64,000 nt of DNA from Gallibacterium melopsittaci (GTDB lineage: Bacteria > Pseudomonadota > Gammaproteobacteria > Enterobacterales > Pasteurellaceae), in NCBI RefSeq assembly GCF_042433085.1, contig NZ_JBHLWA010000004.1, positions 1 through 64,000 of the forward strand. Direction: 5' to 3'. A program made the translations under genes and the position numbers. Below the pieces are notes generated by a model. It was given only the letters and a program-made list of their open reading frames with translations. It searched no databases and was not told the origin of the DNA. Within the stretch, counting starts at the first letter, position 1. The number at the start of each line of letters is the position of its first letter. Shown one piece after another: positions 24,861 through 33,221 of the stretch.

Positions 24861-26276
24861 ATGGCAACCACAAAAATCGGACTTACTGCCCTCACAGCAC
24901 TCGTAATTAGTTCAATGATTGGCTCTGGAATTTTCAGTTTGCCACAAAATATGGCAGCCGTAGCAGGCTCAGAAGCATTACTCATTGGCTGGTTAATTAC
25001 AGGTGTGGGCATTATCTTTTTGGGTTTATCTTTCGCCTGTTTAGCCAAATTACAGCCTGAACTTGATGGTGGCGTGTATGGTTATGCTCGTGCAGGGTTT
25101 GGCGAACTTATGGGTTTCCTTTCTGCATGGGGTTATTGGCTTTGTACCACCATCGGCATCGTAGGCTATCTAGTCGTTGCCTTTGAGGCATTAGGTACCT
25201 TCACGGATCAACCTGATGCCATTATTCTTGGTAAAGGCAACACCTTTTGGTCATTTCTCGGTGCATCTGCGATTGCTTGGCTAGTCTATGCGTTAGTCGC
25301 TAAAGGCATTAAAGAAGCTGCTGGCGTTAACTTAATTGCCACCGTAGTAAAAGTTTTTCCTCTTTTACTCTTTATTGGTTTAGCAATTTACTTTTTTAAT
25401 AGCGAACGTTTCTTTGCAGACTGGCAAGGTCAAGGCATTGTGAATGAAAACCAGCAACCTGCGAGTTTAATGGAACAGGTCAAAAATACAATGTTAATTA
25501 CGCTCTGGGTATTCACTGGTATTGAGGGGGCAGCAGTACTATCAAAGCATGCTCAACGCCGTAGTGATGTTGGTCGAGCGACTGTCATTGGGGTAGTTAT
25601 TACCTTATTAATGTATGTCGCCATCACGCTATTATCACAAGGTATTCTCCCTCGTGCTGAAATTGCTGAAATGTCCAATCCATCAATGGCAGGTATTCTT
25701 ACTGCAATGGTTGGAGAATGGGGAAAATGGTTAATTACTTTTTGCTTAATCGTTTCGGTATTATCCTCGTACTTAAGTTGGACATTATACGCTACCGAAA
25801 TTCCGCATTTAGGGGCAAAAAATGGTGCATTCCCTGCAGCATTTACGCGCCTCAATCCGCACAATGTTCCCCATATTTCTTTGCTGTTCACCACATTAAC
25901 GGTTCAACTCTGTTTATTCCTTGTATGGAAAACAGGTAACAGCTATGAAACCTTATTATTAATTTCAACTTCAATGATTTTGATTCCTTATCTATTAGTT
26001 GGTGGATTTTTATTGAAGTACGCCTTACAACATAATTTACCTTGGCGTTATAAATTAGTAGGTGGATTAGCAACATTATATGCAGCATGGATTGTATATG
26101 CGGCAGGTATAGAATACCTATTACTCTCAGTATTACTCTATTTACCTGGTGTTTTATTATTTCTCTATTCACAACGCCAATTTGCTGGTAAATGGCAACT
26201 ACGTGGCTATGAGAAAATTATCTTATTAATCTTAATTGTATTAGCCATTCCAGCGTTATTACAGCAGATAGGATAA
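24861..26276 (+). CDS. APC-superfamily amino-acid antiporter (ArcD/APA-like)
   Basis: A 471-residue inner-membrane protein with about twelve hydrophobic segments. The first helix carries SSMIGSGIFSLPQ, the APC substrate-backbone motif. By pattern it is closest to the basic amino-acid/polyamine antiporter group (ArcD, LysI), not to MmuP. I chose the start at 24861 because GAGG precedes it by five bases; a reading from 24792 would overlap mmuM. The operon context suggests S-methylmethionine (a cationic amino acid) as a possible substrate, which is inference. Confidence 0.82.
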   Translation: MATTKIGLTALTALVISSMIGSGIFSLPQNMAAVAGSEALLIGWLITGVGIIFLGLSFACLAKLQPELDGGVYGYARAGFGELMGFLSAWGYWLCTTIGIVGYLVVAFEALGTFTDQPDAIILGKGNTFWSFLGASAIAWLVYALVAKGIKEAAGVNLIATVVKVFPLLLFIGLAIYFFNSERFFADWQGQGIVNENQQPASLMEQVKNTMLITLWVFTGIEGAAVLSKHAQRRSDVGRATVIGVVITLLMYVAITLLSQGILPRAEIAEMSNPSMAGILTAMVGEWGKWLITFCLIVSVLSSYLSWTLYATEIPHLGAKNGAFPAAFTRLNPHNVPHISLLFTTLTVQLCLFLVWKTGNSYETLLLISTSMILIPYLLVGGFLLKYALQHNLPWRYKLVGGLATLYAAWIVYAAGIEYLLLSVLLYLPGVLLFLYSQRQFAGKWQLRGYEKIILLILIVLAIPALLQQIG

Positions 26277-26300
26277 ATCTAAGTTCAGATAAAAAAGAGA

Positions 26301-26321
26301 AGACCGCCTTTTGGGCGGTCT
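26301..26321. terminator. shared terminator between antiporter and TRAP genes
   Basis: A GC-rich 8-bp perfect stem (AGACCGCC at 26301-26308, GGCGGTCT at 26314-26321) with a TTTTG loop. The A-run at 26291-26296 serves as a T-run for the leftward TRAP operon; the rightward T-run is poor. Confidence 0.8.
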
Positions 26322-26332
26322 TAATCTATTAA

Positions 26333-27652
26333 TTAAAGAAGTAAGGATGTTAATTCTGGGAAAACTAATAAAGTAATAAGAACCAACAATTGTAATCCAA
26401 TAAAAGGCCACACAGAACGGAAGATGTCAGTTAACTCAACCCCCTCAGGTGCAACACTCTTCAAATAAAACGCTGCAGGACCAAAAGGTGGGCTAAGGAA
26501 TGAAACTTGCATATTCACACAAAATAATACCCCAAACCAAATAGGATCATAGCCAAGAGCAGTAATAATTGGTACGAAAATTGGCATAGTAAGCATTGCA
26601 ACACCAATCCAGTCTAAGAACATTCCTAAGATTAAAAGGATAATCATCATAATAATGATGGTATAAATTGGTGGTGCATTTAGACTGGCAAATAAGTTAG
26701 CAATAAATCTATCGCCACCCATCAAGTTGTAAATACCAATAATCATTGTTGCACCAATACCTACCCAAATAATCATACCTACAGTATTAATAGTGTGTTT
26801 TAGTGATTCCTGGATAATTTTGAAGTTTAATTCTTTACGATAGAATGCTGCTAAAATAACACCAACTACGCCAATACAAGCGGATTCTGTAATAGAAGCA
26901 ATCCCACCATAAATACTACCTAAAATCCACGTAGCAATAGCTACTGGAATGGCTATATCATGAATAATCTTTTTAATATCTTCTTTTGTAAGTTGTTGTC
27001 TTTCACTTTCAGCCATTGCAGGCCCATAATTCGGTCTCAAATAGCAAAGGGTTAGAATATAAACAATATAAAGCAAAGATAACAAAATAGATGCCGGCAC
27101 TGCTGCTAAAAACAAACCACCAATCGAAACATTAGCTGTCATCCCATAAATAATTAATACAATGCTCGGTGGTACCATTGTCCCTAATGCACCACCAGCG
27201 ACTACCGTACCAATGGCTAAATTCTTGTTATAGCCTAAACGTAACATTTGAGGTAACGCTAACATTCCTAATAATACAGTTTCACCGCCGATAATGCCCG
27301 ACATCGTTGCTAACAACACCGCCACAAACATTGATTGAACAGCAATACCACCTTTTAAACGTCCTCCAATAATACGCATTGCATTATATAAATCGCGCGC
27401 AATACCTGTTCTATCTAATAATGTCGCCATTAATACAAACATTGGTACAGCAACAAAAGTATAAGAAGAAGTAAAATCTGTTACCCTTGCAGCTACCATC
27501 TGCATAATAGAAGCTGTATCAAACCAGAGATAAGAAATCACTAATGCAATAAATCCTGTCAAAAACCCTAGCGGCATACCAACAAAAAGTAATGATAACA
27601 TCATCAAAAAAATGATGAGAGTACCTACACCAATACCAAGAGAACTAATCAT
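26333..27652 (-). CDS. TRAP transporter large membrane subunit (DctM)
   Basis: A 439-residue inner-membrane protein with about twelve hydrophobic segments, belonging to the DctM family of Na+-coupled TRAP transporters. Features include GMPLGFLTGF near the N-terminus, GGALGTMVPPSI in the middle and SFLSPPFGPAAFYLKS near the C-terminus. It overlaps the DctQ gene by four bases. As part of the idnD-idnO operon it probably imports L-idonate or a related sugar acid. The gene ends close to the terminator at 26301-26321. Confidence 0.92.
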   Translation of the reverse strand: MISSLGIGVGTLIIFLMMLSLLFVGMPLGFLTGFIALVISYLWFDTASIMQMVAARVTDFTSSYTFVAVPMFVLMATLLDRTGIARDLYNAMRIIGGRLKGGIAVQSMFVAVLLATMSGIIGGETVLLGMLALPQMLRLGYNKNLAIGTVVAGGALGTMVPPSIVLIIYGMTANVSIGGLFLAAVPASILLSLLYIVYILTLCYLRPNYGPAMAESERQQLTKEDIKKIIHDIAIPVAIATWILGSIYGGIASITESACIGVVGVILAAFYRKELNFKIIQESLKHTINTVGMIIWVGIGATMIIGIYNLMGGDRFIANLFASLNAPPIYTIIIMMIILLILGMFLDWIGVAMLTMPIFVPIITALGYDPIWFGVLFCVNMQVSFLSPPFGPAAFYLKSVAPEGVELTDIFRSVWPFIGLQLLVLITLLVFPELTSLLL

Positions 27653-28188
27653 GATTTCACCTCCTGATTCTTTGTACTAATATGGCGAAAAATATGTAAT
27701 ACAGAAAGAAAAAGAACCATCAAACAAGAAATGAAGAAAAAGGTTTTCTCAATCGCTGGAAATGGCGTATCCAATACTGTACCGGATGTTTGCATTTTAA
27801 ATGTCCCCATTGGGGTAAATAATGCTTCTATTGCAGAAAGATATGAGCCATAACTTAATAAAATAAAAAAGATAAAAACTAAAAACTCTACTAATAACGC
27901 TAATGACCATCTTACTTTAGGAGAAAACTGGTCACGAATAAAAGTCATGGAAATATGTTTATTATTTGCATAACAAGCCACACCTCCATACAGTAACGAA
28001 AGGCTCACAAGAAAGGTAGTAACTTCATGTACCCATATTGTTGGACTAGAAAAAACATAACGAGCTACAACTTCGTAAAAACCAATCGCCACAATAAATA
28101 AAAAAATATAAGAAACGTAATAACCTATCTTAATAAATAGTTGATCTAAAGAATCGCATAGGCGTAGTAATGATTGAGATAAAGACAT
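27649..28188 (-). CDS. TRAP transporter small membrane subunit (DctQ)
   Basis: A 179-residue protein with four hydrophobic helices, the DctQ layout. The FYEVVARYVFSSPTIWVHEVTTF segment contains the family's conserved R-Y-x-F and W-x-E-E-like features. It lies between the binding-protein gene (separated by a strong hairpin) and dctM (overlapping), and forms the transporter with them. Confidence 0.9.
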   Translation of the reverse strand: MSLSQSLLRLCDSLDQLFIKIGYYVSYIFLFIVAIGFYEVVARYVFSSPTIWVHEVTTFLVSLSLLYGGVACYANNKHISMTFIRDQFSPKVRWSLALLVEFLVFIFFILLSYGSYLSAIEALFTPMGTFKMQTSGTVLDTPFPAIEKTFFFISCLMVLFLSVLHIFRHISTKNQEVKS

Positions 28189-28201
28189 TTCCAGCTCCTT
28201 A

Positions 28202-28232
28202 ATGAATAGGGCTAATAATTAGCCCTATTCAT
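28202..28232 (-). other. 15-bp perfect intercistronic hairpin in the TRAP operon
   Basis: ATGAATAGGGCTAAT (28202-28216) and its exact reverse complement (28218-28232) flank a single base. The structure lies between dctP and dctQ with no T-run, so it is more likely an mRNA stabiliser or partial attenuator than a full terminator. Confidence 0.75.
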
Positions 28233-28241
28233 CGTTATGGT

Positions 28242-29255
28242 TTACTGCATCATTCCTTGGGAAGTAAGGAATTTTAATAAGGCTTGGTAATATTGATTAC
28301 CGACTTCAGATTGTTGAGCAATTTCCTGCCAAATTTCTTTTGCAGCAGTTCTTACTTTTTTAGTTTCTTCTGGAGACCACGCCACAGGTTGAACGCCTTT
28401 TTCTATGGCTTCTCTATACGCTAATTTATCTTCATAATGCGCCTTAATTAACGTATCCAACGCCATACCTTTAAAATAGGTAATAAGGAATTCTTGATCA
28501 GCTGGTGACAAAGCTTGCCAAGTTTTTAAATTCATAATCATATGTACCGCTGGTGAAGAATGAATTCCCGGATAAATAGGATATTTAGCAATATCATGTA
28601 CACCTTGTGCCTGGTTATTAGCGAATGTTGAGAAATCTGCCGCATCAATAATGCCTTTCTCTAGACTGGTATAGATTTCTGAACCTGGTAAACCAACAGG
28701 AGAAGCTCCTAATTTTGCAAATAATTTTTGAATTGGGCCAGATGGTGCTCTGATTTTTACACCTTTAAAATCATCTACTTTACTAATTTTCACTTTTGAT
28801 GGTAACGATTCTGCACCAGTAACAGATACCCCAATTAATTTCGCTCCATATTTTTGAAAGATTCCATCGACAACTTCAAAACCACCACCGTTATAGTAAA
28901 AGCTTAAAATATCTTCATCACTATTCCATGCAGAAATTGTATCGCCTATTAAGCCAAATCCAGGATCGATTCCTGCATACATTGCAGCGGTAGCAACCGC
29001 ACCATCAATAATTTTATTACGTACTCCAGAAAGCATATCACTAGTTTTTAATACTGAATCTAGCGGCAATAACTCAATACTGATTCTACCATTAGAGGCT
29101 TTTTCAATATTGTCAGTCCACTGTTTTTGGATCTCGTAAACTTTCTCTCCAGCAAAATTTGAACTTTCAAATTTCAAATTGATTTCAGCCGCCGATACAG
29201 CAAATGACATCATGCTTGCTAATGAGATAAATAATAAAGATTTTTTGAGGTTCAT
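28242..29255 (-). CDS. TRAP transporter substrate-binding protein (DctP)
   Basis: A 337-residue periplasmic protein with a signal peptide (MNLKKSLLFISLASMMSFAVSA). It carries the DctP-family segments VKIRAPSGPIQKLFAKLGASPVGLPGSEIYTSLEKGIIDAA, including the arginine that binds the substrate carboxylate. It is followed by a strong hairpin and the two membrane-subunit genes, and preceded by idnO. Context predicts a sugar acid such as L-idonate or 5-ketogluconate as ligand. Confidence 0.92.
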   Translation of the reverse strand: MNLKKSLLFISLASMMSFAVSAAEINLKFESSNFAGEKVYEIQKQWTDNIEKASNGRISIELLPLDSVLKTSDMLSGVRNKIIDGAVATAAMYAGIDPGFGLIGDTISAWNSDEDILSFYYNGGGFEVVDGIFQKYGAKLIGVSVTGAESLPSKVKISKVDDFKGVKIRAPSGPIQKLFAKLGASPVGLPGSEIYTSLEKGIIDAADFSTFANNQAQGVHDIAKYPIYPGIHSSPAVHMIMNLKTWQALSPADQEFLITYFKGMALDTLIKAHYEDKLAYREAIEKGVQPVAWSPEETKKVRTAAKEIWQEIAQQSEVGNQYYQALLKFLTSQGMMQ

Positions 29256-29281
29256 AATACACTCCTTAAAATAGTAGTTGT

Positions 29282-30046
29282 TTAGACAGCCGCTAACATA
29301 CCACCATCAACAAACAACAGATGGCCATTGACAAAATCAGAGGCTTTTGAAGAAAGGAATACTGCTGCGCCGATTAATTCACCAGGATCACCCCAACGAT
29401 TAGCCGGTGTTCTCTGGCATAACCATTGTGTAAACTGTTGATTTTCGACTAATGCTTTCGTCATTTCAGTTTTGAAATAACCTGGTGCAATACCATTCAC
29501 TTGAATGTTATAACGAGCAAGTTCTACACATGCTCCTCTAGTGATCATCTTCACCGCACCTTTTGATGCTGCATACGGTGTAATCGTATCTCGACCTAAT
29601 TCACTCTGCATGGATCCAATATTGATGATTTTCCCAGCTTTACGCTCAACCATATATTTTCCTACGGCTTGAATCATTAAGAACACCGCTTTCTGGTTAG
29701 TGTTAATCACACTATCCCAATCTTGTTCTGGGAACTCGAGAATCGGATGGCGGCGTTGAATCCCTGCATTATTAATTAAAATATCGATAGGGCCGATTTG
29801 TTGTTCAATCATGGCAACGTTTTTCTCAATTTCAGCTTTATTCGTTACATCAAAAGGAACTGCATGCGCTTTAAAGCCTTTTTCTTTTAACGCATTTGCC
29901 GCTGCTACTGTTCGCTCTACATTTGTCCCATTAACAATGATTTCTGCGCCATATTCGGCTAAACCTGTTGCCAATAAAAATCCAATCCCTCTGGTTGATC
30001 CTGTAATCAGCGCTCTCTTTCCTTGTAAATCAAAAAGATCTTTCAT
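29282..30046 (-). CDS. idnO: Gluconate 5-dehydrogenase (5-keto-D-gluconate reductase)
   Basis: Reduces 5-ketogluconate to D-gluconate in L-idonate catabolism. This 254-residue short-chain dehydrogenase has the cofactor loop TGSTRGIG, NNAGIQRRHP, catalytic serine in GSMQSELGRD, YAASK (Tyr and Lys of the active site) and a C-terminus FVNGHLLFVDGGMLAAV that matches E. coli IdnO nearly residue for residue. It sits two bases after idnD. Confidence 0.94.
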   Translation of the reverse strand: MKDLFDLQGKRALITGSTRGIGFLLATGLAEYGAEIIVNGTNVERTVAAANALKEKGFKAHAVPFDVTNKAEIEKNVAMIEQQIGPIDILINNAGIQRRHPILEFPEQDWDSVINTNQKAVFLMIQAVGKYMVERKAGKIINIGSMQSELGRDTITPYAASKGAVKMITRGACVELARYNIQVNGIAPGYFKTEMTKALVENQQFTQWLCQRTPANRWGDPGELIGAAVFLSSKASDFVNGHLLFVDGGMLAAV

Positions 30047-30048
30047 AA

Positions 30049-31071
30049 CTATTCCTCAAATGTTAATTGCACTTTGATTGCTTTACTTTTATCGCCTGCT
30101 GTTTGTAATGCTTCTTCTGCATCTTTATAGGAAAATTCATGCGACAACAGTGGTAATGGATTGATTAGACCTTGTTCTAGCCAACGTACAGCAACTTCAA
30201 ATTCATTGGTAAACCGGAAAGCACCTTTATAAGTCAATTCTTTAGCTAAAAACTTAGTTACTGGAATTGGTGCATCACCTTTTGCCATACCAATTTGAAC
30301 AATCGTTCCTGTTGCTTTTGTTGCATCAATGGCAAAATGAATCGCACTTACCGCGCCTGATGCTTCAAAACTCACATCAAAATAACCCTTATCTGCAAAA
30401 TATTCTTCATGGTTATCCAATGGATTAATTGTTGAAGTCGCGCCCATTTGCATTGCGCTGTCACGACAAGAAGGTTGAATATCTGCAGCAACGATTTCCA
30501 CTGCACCAGCTTGTTTACAAGCTGCTATCAATAATGAACCTATCGGGCCACATCCAGTCACTAAAACTTTTTTGCCGACTAAAGAACCTGCTTGATTAAC
30601 TGCATGGATACCAACTGCTAAAGGTTCAGCAAAAACCATGACCTTGCTAGGAATCTTATTATCATAAGGAATAACCTGATCATCTCTTACAACGACATAT
30701 TGTGAAAACCCACCATCCACATGAGGGTTTAACATAGCGCTCCCAAAAAAACGCATATTTAAACATTGATTAGATTTTCCACTTAAACAAAACTTACAAT
30801 GCAAACAAGGTTTACTTGGATTTACTGCAACCGATTGCTTTTTATCTTCTAAAAAACCAACAACTTCATGCCCCAAAATCATAGGATGTTTTAAACTAAA
30901 ATTACCAATCCCTCCTTCATTATAATAGTGAATATCTGAACCACAGATGCCTCCTCTTATTATTTTTACAATAATATCATTAGGATATATTGGTTTTATC
31001 TCTGTATTTGTAATTTGAATTTGATGAGCTCCAGAGACCTTAATACATTTTGATTGAATTTGTTGCACCAT
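30049..31071 (-). CDS. idnD: L-idonate 5-dehydrogenase
   Basis: Zinc-dependent medium-chain dehydrogenase of 340 residues that oxidises L-idonate to 5-ketogluconate. It shows GGICGSDIHYY (catalytic Cys), GHEVVGFL, structural-zinc cysteines in CLHCKFCLSGKSNQC, and NMRFFGSAM...HVDGGF as in E. coli IdnD; the Rossmann loop is GCGPIGSLL. It is the first gene of the leftward operon idnD-idnO-dctP-dctQ-dctM, divergent from a LacI-type regulator with an operator in between. Confidence 0.94.
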   Translation of the reverse strand: MVQQIQSKCIKVSGAHQIQITNTEIKPIYPNDIIVKIIRGGICGSDIHYYNEGGIGNFSLKHPMILGHEVVGFLEDKKQSVAVNPSKPCLHCKFCLSGKSNQCLNMRFFGSAMLNPHVDGGFSQYVVVRDDQVIPYDNKIPSKVMVFAEPLAVGIHAVNQAGSLVGKKVLVTGCGPIGSLLIAACKQAGAVEIVAADIQPSCRDSAMQMGATSTINPLDNHEEYFADKGYFDVSFEASGAVSAIHFAIDATKATGTIVQIGMAKGDAPIPVTKFLAKELTYKGAFRFTNEFEVAVRWLEQGLINPLPLLSHEFSYKDAEEALQTAGDKSKAIKVQLTFEE

Positions 31072-31096
31072 TTCACACCTCTCTTTATCTTCTTAT

Positions 31097-31108
31097 GCAA
31101 CCGGTTGC
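31097..31108. promoter_or_regulatory. LacI-family operator upstream of idnD
   Basis: GCAACCGGTTGC is a perfect 12-bp palindrome with the central CG typical of LacI-family operators. It lies 26 bases before the idnD start in the divergent idnD/regulator intergenic region, a position that would block idnD transcription. Confidence 0.7.
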
Positions 31109-31158
31109 CTAAAAAGTATTATTTTTATATTTAACTTGCAATCAGTTTTTGTTTAAAC

Positions 31159-31174
31159 TGTGATCAGTTTCAAA
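31159..31174. promoter_or_regulatory. predicted CRP site in the idnD-regulator intergenic region
   Basis: TGTGA-TCAGTT-TCAAA matches the CRP consensus TGTGA-N6-TCACA in nine of ten positions. It lies about 37 bp upstream of the probable start from TAGAAT (31192-31197), so it could activate the regulator gene; it may also act on idnD. Confidence 0.5.
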
Positions 31175-31234
31175 AAAAGAATGATTTCAGATAGAATACT
31201 GCCTGCTAAAAATAAATGACTTGACCTATTTTTT

Positions 31235-32236
31235 ATGAAAAGACGCACCACCATAGATGACATTGCAAAAGCTTTAGGCGTGAATAAATCCACCGTTTCT
31301 AGAGGAATTAATAATCCTTCTCTTGTTTCACAAGAAATGCGCACAAGAATAGAAAAAATGTGTAAGAAAATGAATTACATACCTAATAGCATTGCAAAAT
31401 CATTGGCCTCCTCTTCGACCAATTCTATTGTGTTATTAATTCCTTCTTTCAGTAATGATGTGTTTAAAGAAGTGATTGATGGTGTGAAAGAAATTTGTGA
31501 TCAATATAATTACAACTTATTAATTAGTGATTTCTCTTATACTCCACTAGAAGAGCAACGCATTATTGAAAAATATATGCAGCAAAATGTTGATGGATTT
31601 ATTCTTACCGAAACATACCACACACAAAAAACTATCGATCTATTAAATACTGCACATATTCCAACAATAGAATTAATGCATATCTATGAAAATCCTCATT
31701 TTCTTGCCAATATTGGGATTAATCAGTATGCCGCTGCAGAATATTTAGTTCGTTTTTTAGTGAATGACAAACAACGCCAACATATTGCCCTCTGTTCTTC
31801 TTGGTTAGATAGCCGTGCTTTATTAAGAAAAATGGCATGGGAAGACGTATTAACTGCTCATAATCTCCCTACAGATCGACATTTCACCGTACAAGGAAAA
31901 ACTTCTTTCGTGAGTGGCGCAGAAGCATTAATTGAAATTTTATACCAATGGCCCGATACCGATGCAATCTTCTTTGTGAATGACGATATTGCAGCTGGCG
32001 CTATCATGGAGTGTTCTCGTAGAGGAATTAAGGTAGGTAAAGATTTAGATATTGTTGGTTTTAATGATTTAGATTTTGCCAAAGTATTAAATCCAACATT
32101 AACCACTATTGCCACCCCACGTTTTGAAATTGGTAAACTGGGTGCACAAACCTTGATCCAGTTTTTATCTGGACAAACACCAGAACAGCAAACGATCGAA
32201 TTACCGTTTAAATTTATTCGCCGGCAAAGTGCTTAA
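31235..32236 (+). CDS. LacI-family regulator of the idonate locus
   Basis: A 333-residue regulator with an N-terminal helix-turn-helix (TIDDIAKALGVNKSTVSRGIN), hinge helix region PNSIAKSLAS, and a periplasmic-binding-like effector domain ending in TTIATPRFEIG. It is divergent from idnD with a LacI-type palindrome between them, so it most likely controls the idonate operon in response to idonate or 5-ketogluconate. It is functionally equivalent to IdnR/GntR-type regulators, but I do not assign orthology. Confidence 0.88.
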   Translation: MKRRTTIDDIAKALGVNKSTVSRGINNPSLVSQEMRTRIEKMCKKMNYIPNSIAKSLASSSTNSIVLLIPSFSNDVFKEVIDGVKEICDQYNYNLLISDFSYTPLEEQRIIEKYMQQNVDGFILTETYHTQKTIDLLNTAHIPTIELMHIYENPHFLANIGINQYAAAEYLVRFLVNDKQRQHIALCSSWLDSRALLRKMAWEDVLTAHNLPTDRHFTVQGKTSFVSGAEALIEILYQWPDTDAIFFVNDDIAAGAIMECSRRGIKVGKDLDIVGFNDLDFAKVLNPTLTTIATPRFEIGKLGAQTLIQFLSGQTPEQQTIELPFKFIRRQSA

Positions 32237-32255
32237 TTTTTATTAGAAAATAAGA

Positions 32256-32275
32256 TAGAACCTATTTAGGTTCTA
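32256..32275. terminator. hairpin between convergent regulator and SDH-like genes
   Basis: A 7-bp perfect stem (TAGAACC at 32256-32262, GGTTCTA at 32269-32275) with a six-base loop between convergent genes. It lacks a clear T-run, so it is only a weak intrinsic terminator. Confidence 0.4.
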
Positions 32276-32287
32276 CCTCAACTTTGT

Positions 32288-33106
32288 TTAATTATTTGCT
32301 CTTGCAAAGGCTGCAGCTTCGGCAATTAAATCTTCATCTGGACGAATCCCTGTATAAAGTTCAAACTGCTCAACGGCTTGTAATACCGCCACTTCCGCAC
32401 CAGAAATAATTTGCTTGCCTTGTTGTTGAGCGGTTTGAATAAATGGAGTTTCTACTGGTAATGCCACCACATCAAAAGCGACTTTCGCTTGCTCAATTAA
32501 AGATAATGGAAAAGAAAGGTTAAATTCCTCTTTACCACCACTCATTCCAATCGGAGTGGCATTCACTAAAATATCTGCGGCTTGATCTGTTAAAGCATCA
32601 ATATATTGATAACCATATAATTGTGCGAGATAAGTTCCCGTTGTCGCATTTCGTGCATACACTTTCACATCAGTAAATCCTGAATTTTTAAATGCCGCGA
32701 CCACAGCTTTTGCCATTCCACCACTACCATGTACAATCACGTTGCTATTTGGGGTTAAATGGTATTTTTCAATTAATTTCACAATCGCAATATAGTCTGT
32801 ATTGTATGCTTTCAAATAACCATCCGTATTCACAATCGTATTAACTGATTCGATCGCTTGAGCCGATTCCGCAATTTCATCTAAAAATGGCATACAACTC
32901 TCTTTAAATGGCATTGATACTGCACAACCACGAATACCTAATGCCCGAACCCCTTTCACTGCGTGCTCAATATCATTCGTTGTAAATGCTTTATAAATAA
33001 AATTTAATCCCAGTTTTTGATAAAGATAGTTGTGAAAACGTGTGCCAAAATTGCCGGGTCTGCCAGCCAATGACATACAAAGTTGAGTATCTTTATTGAT
33101 GATCAT
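32288..33106 (-). CDS. Shikimate dehydrogenase-like protein (SDH-L, HI0607 type)
   Basis: A 272-residue protein very similar along its length, from memory, to H. influenzae HI0607. It has the AroE fold: CAVSMPFKE in place of the usual NVTxPxK, ESVNTIVN, YNTDYIAI, and the NADP loop HGSGGMAKAVV. The substrate-binding N-terminus reads SLAGRPGNFG, unlike the SxS of AroE; HI0607-type proteins are described as having low shikimate activity, so the physiological substrate is uncertain. It stands alone, convergent with the idonate regulator and divergent from uvrD. Confidence 0.88.
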   Translation of the reverse strand: MIINKDTQLCMSLAGRPGNFGTRFHNYLYQKLGLNFIYKAFTTNDIEHAVKGVRALGIRGCAVSMPFKESCMPFLDEIAESAQAIESVNTIVNTDGYLKAYNTDYIAIVKLIEKYHLTPNSNVIVHGSGGMAKAVVAAFKNSGFTDVKVYARNATTGTYLAQLYGYQYIDALTDQAADILVNATPIGMSGGKEEFNLSFPLSLIEQAKVAFDVVALPVETPFIQTAQQQGKQIISGAEVAVLQAVEQFELYTGIRPDEDLIAEAAAFARANN

Positions 33107-33221
33107 ACTGTTACTCCTTAATGATTAATCGGGCGTGATTTTAGCACTAACCCAATTTAAGTCGATATTTGATGTTATAATTTGGCGCATTTGCTAAAAC
33201 CACAACATGGAAAGGATAATG

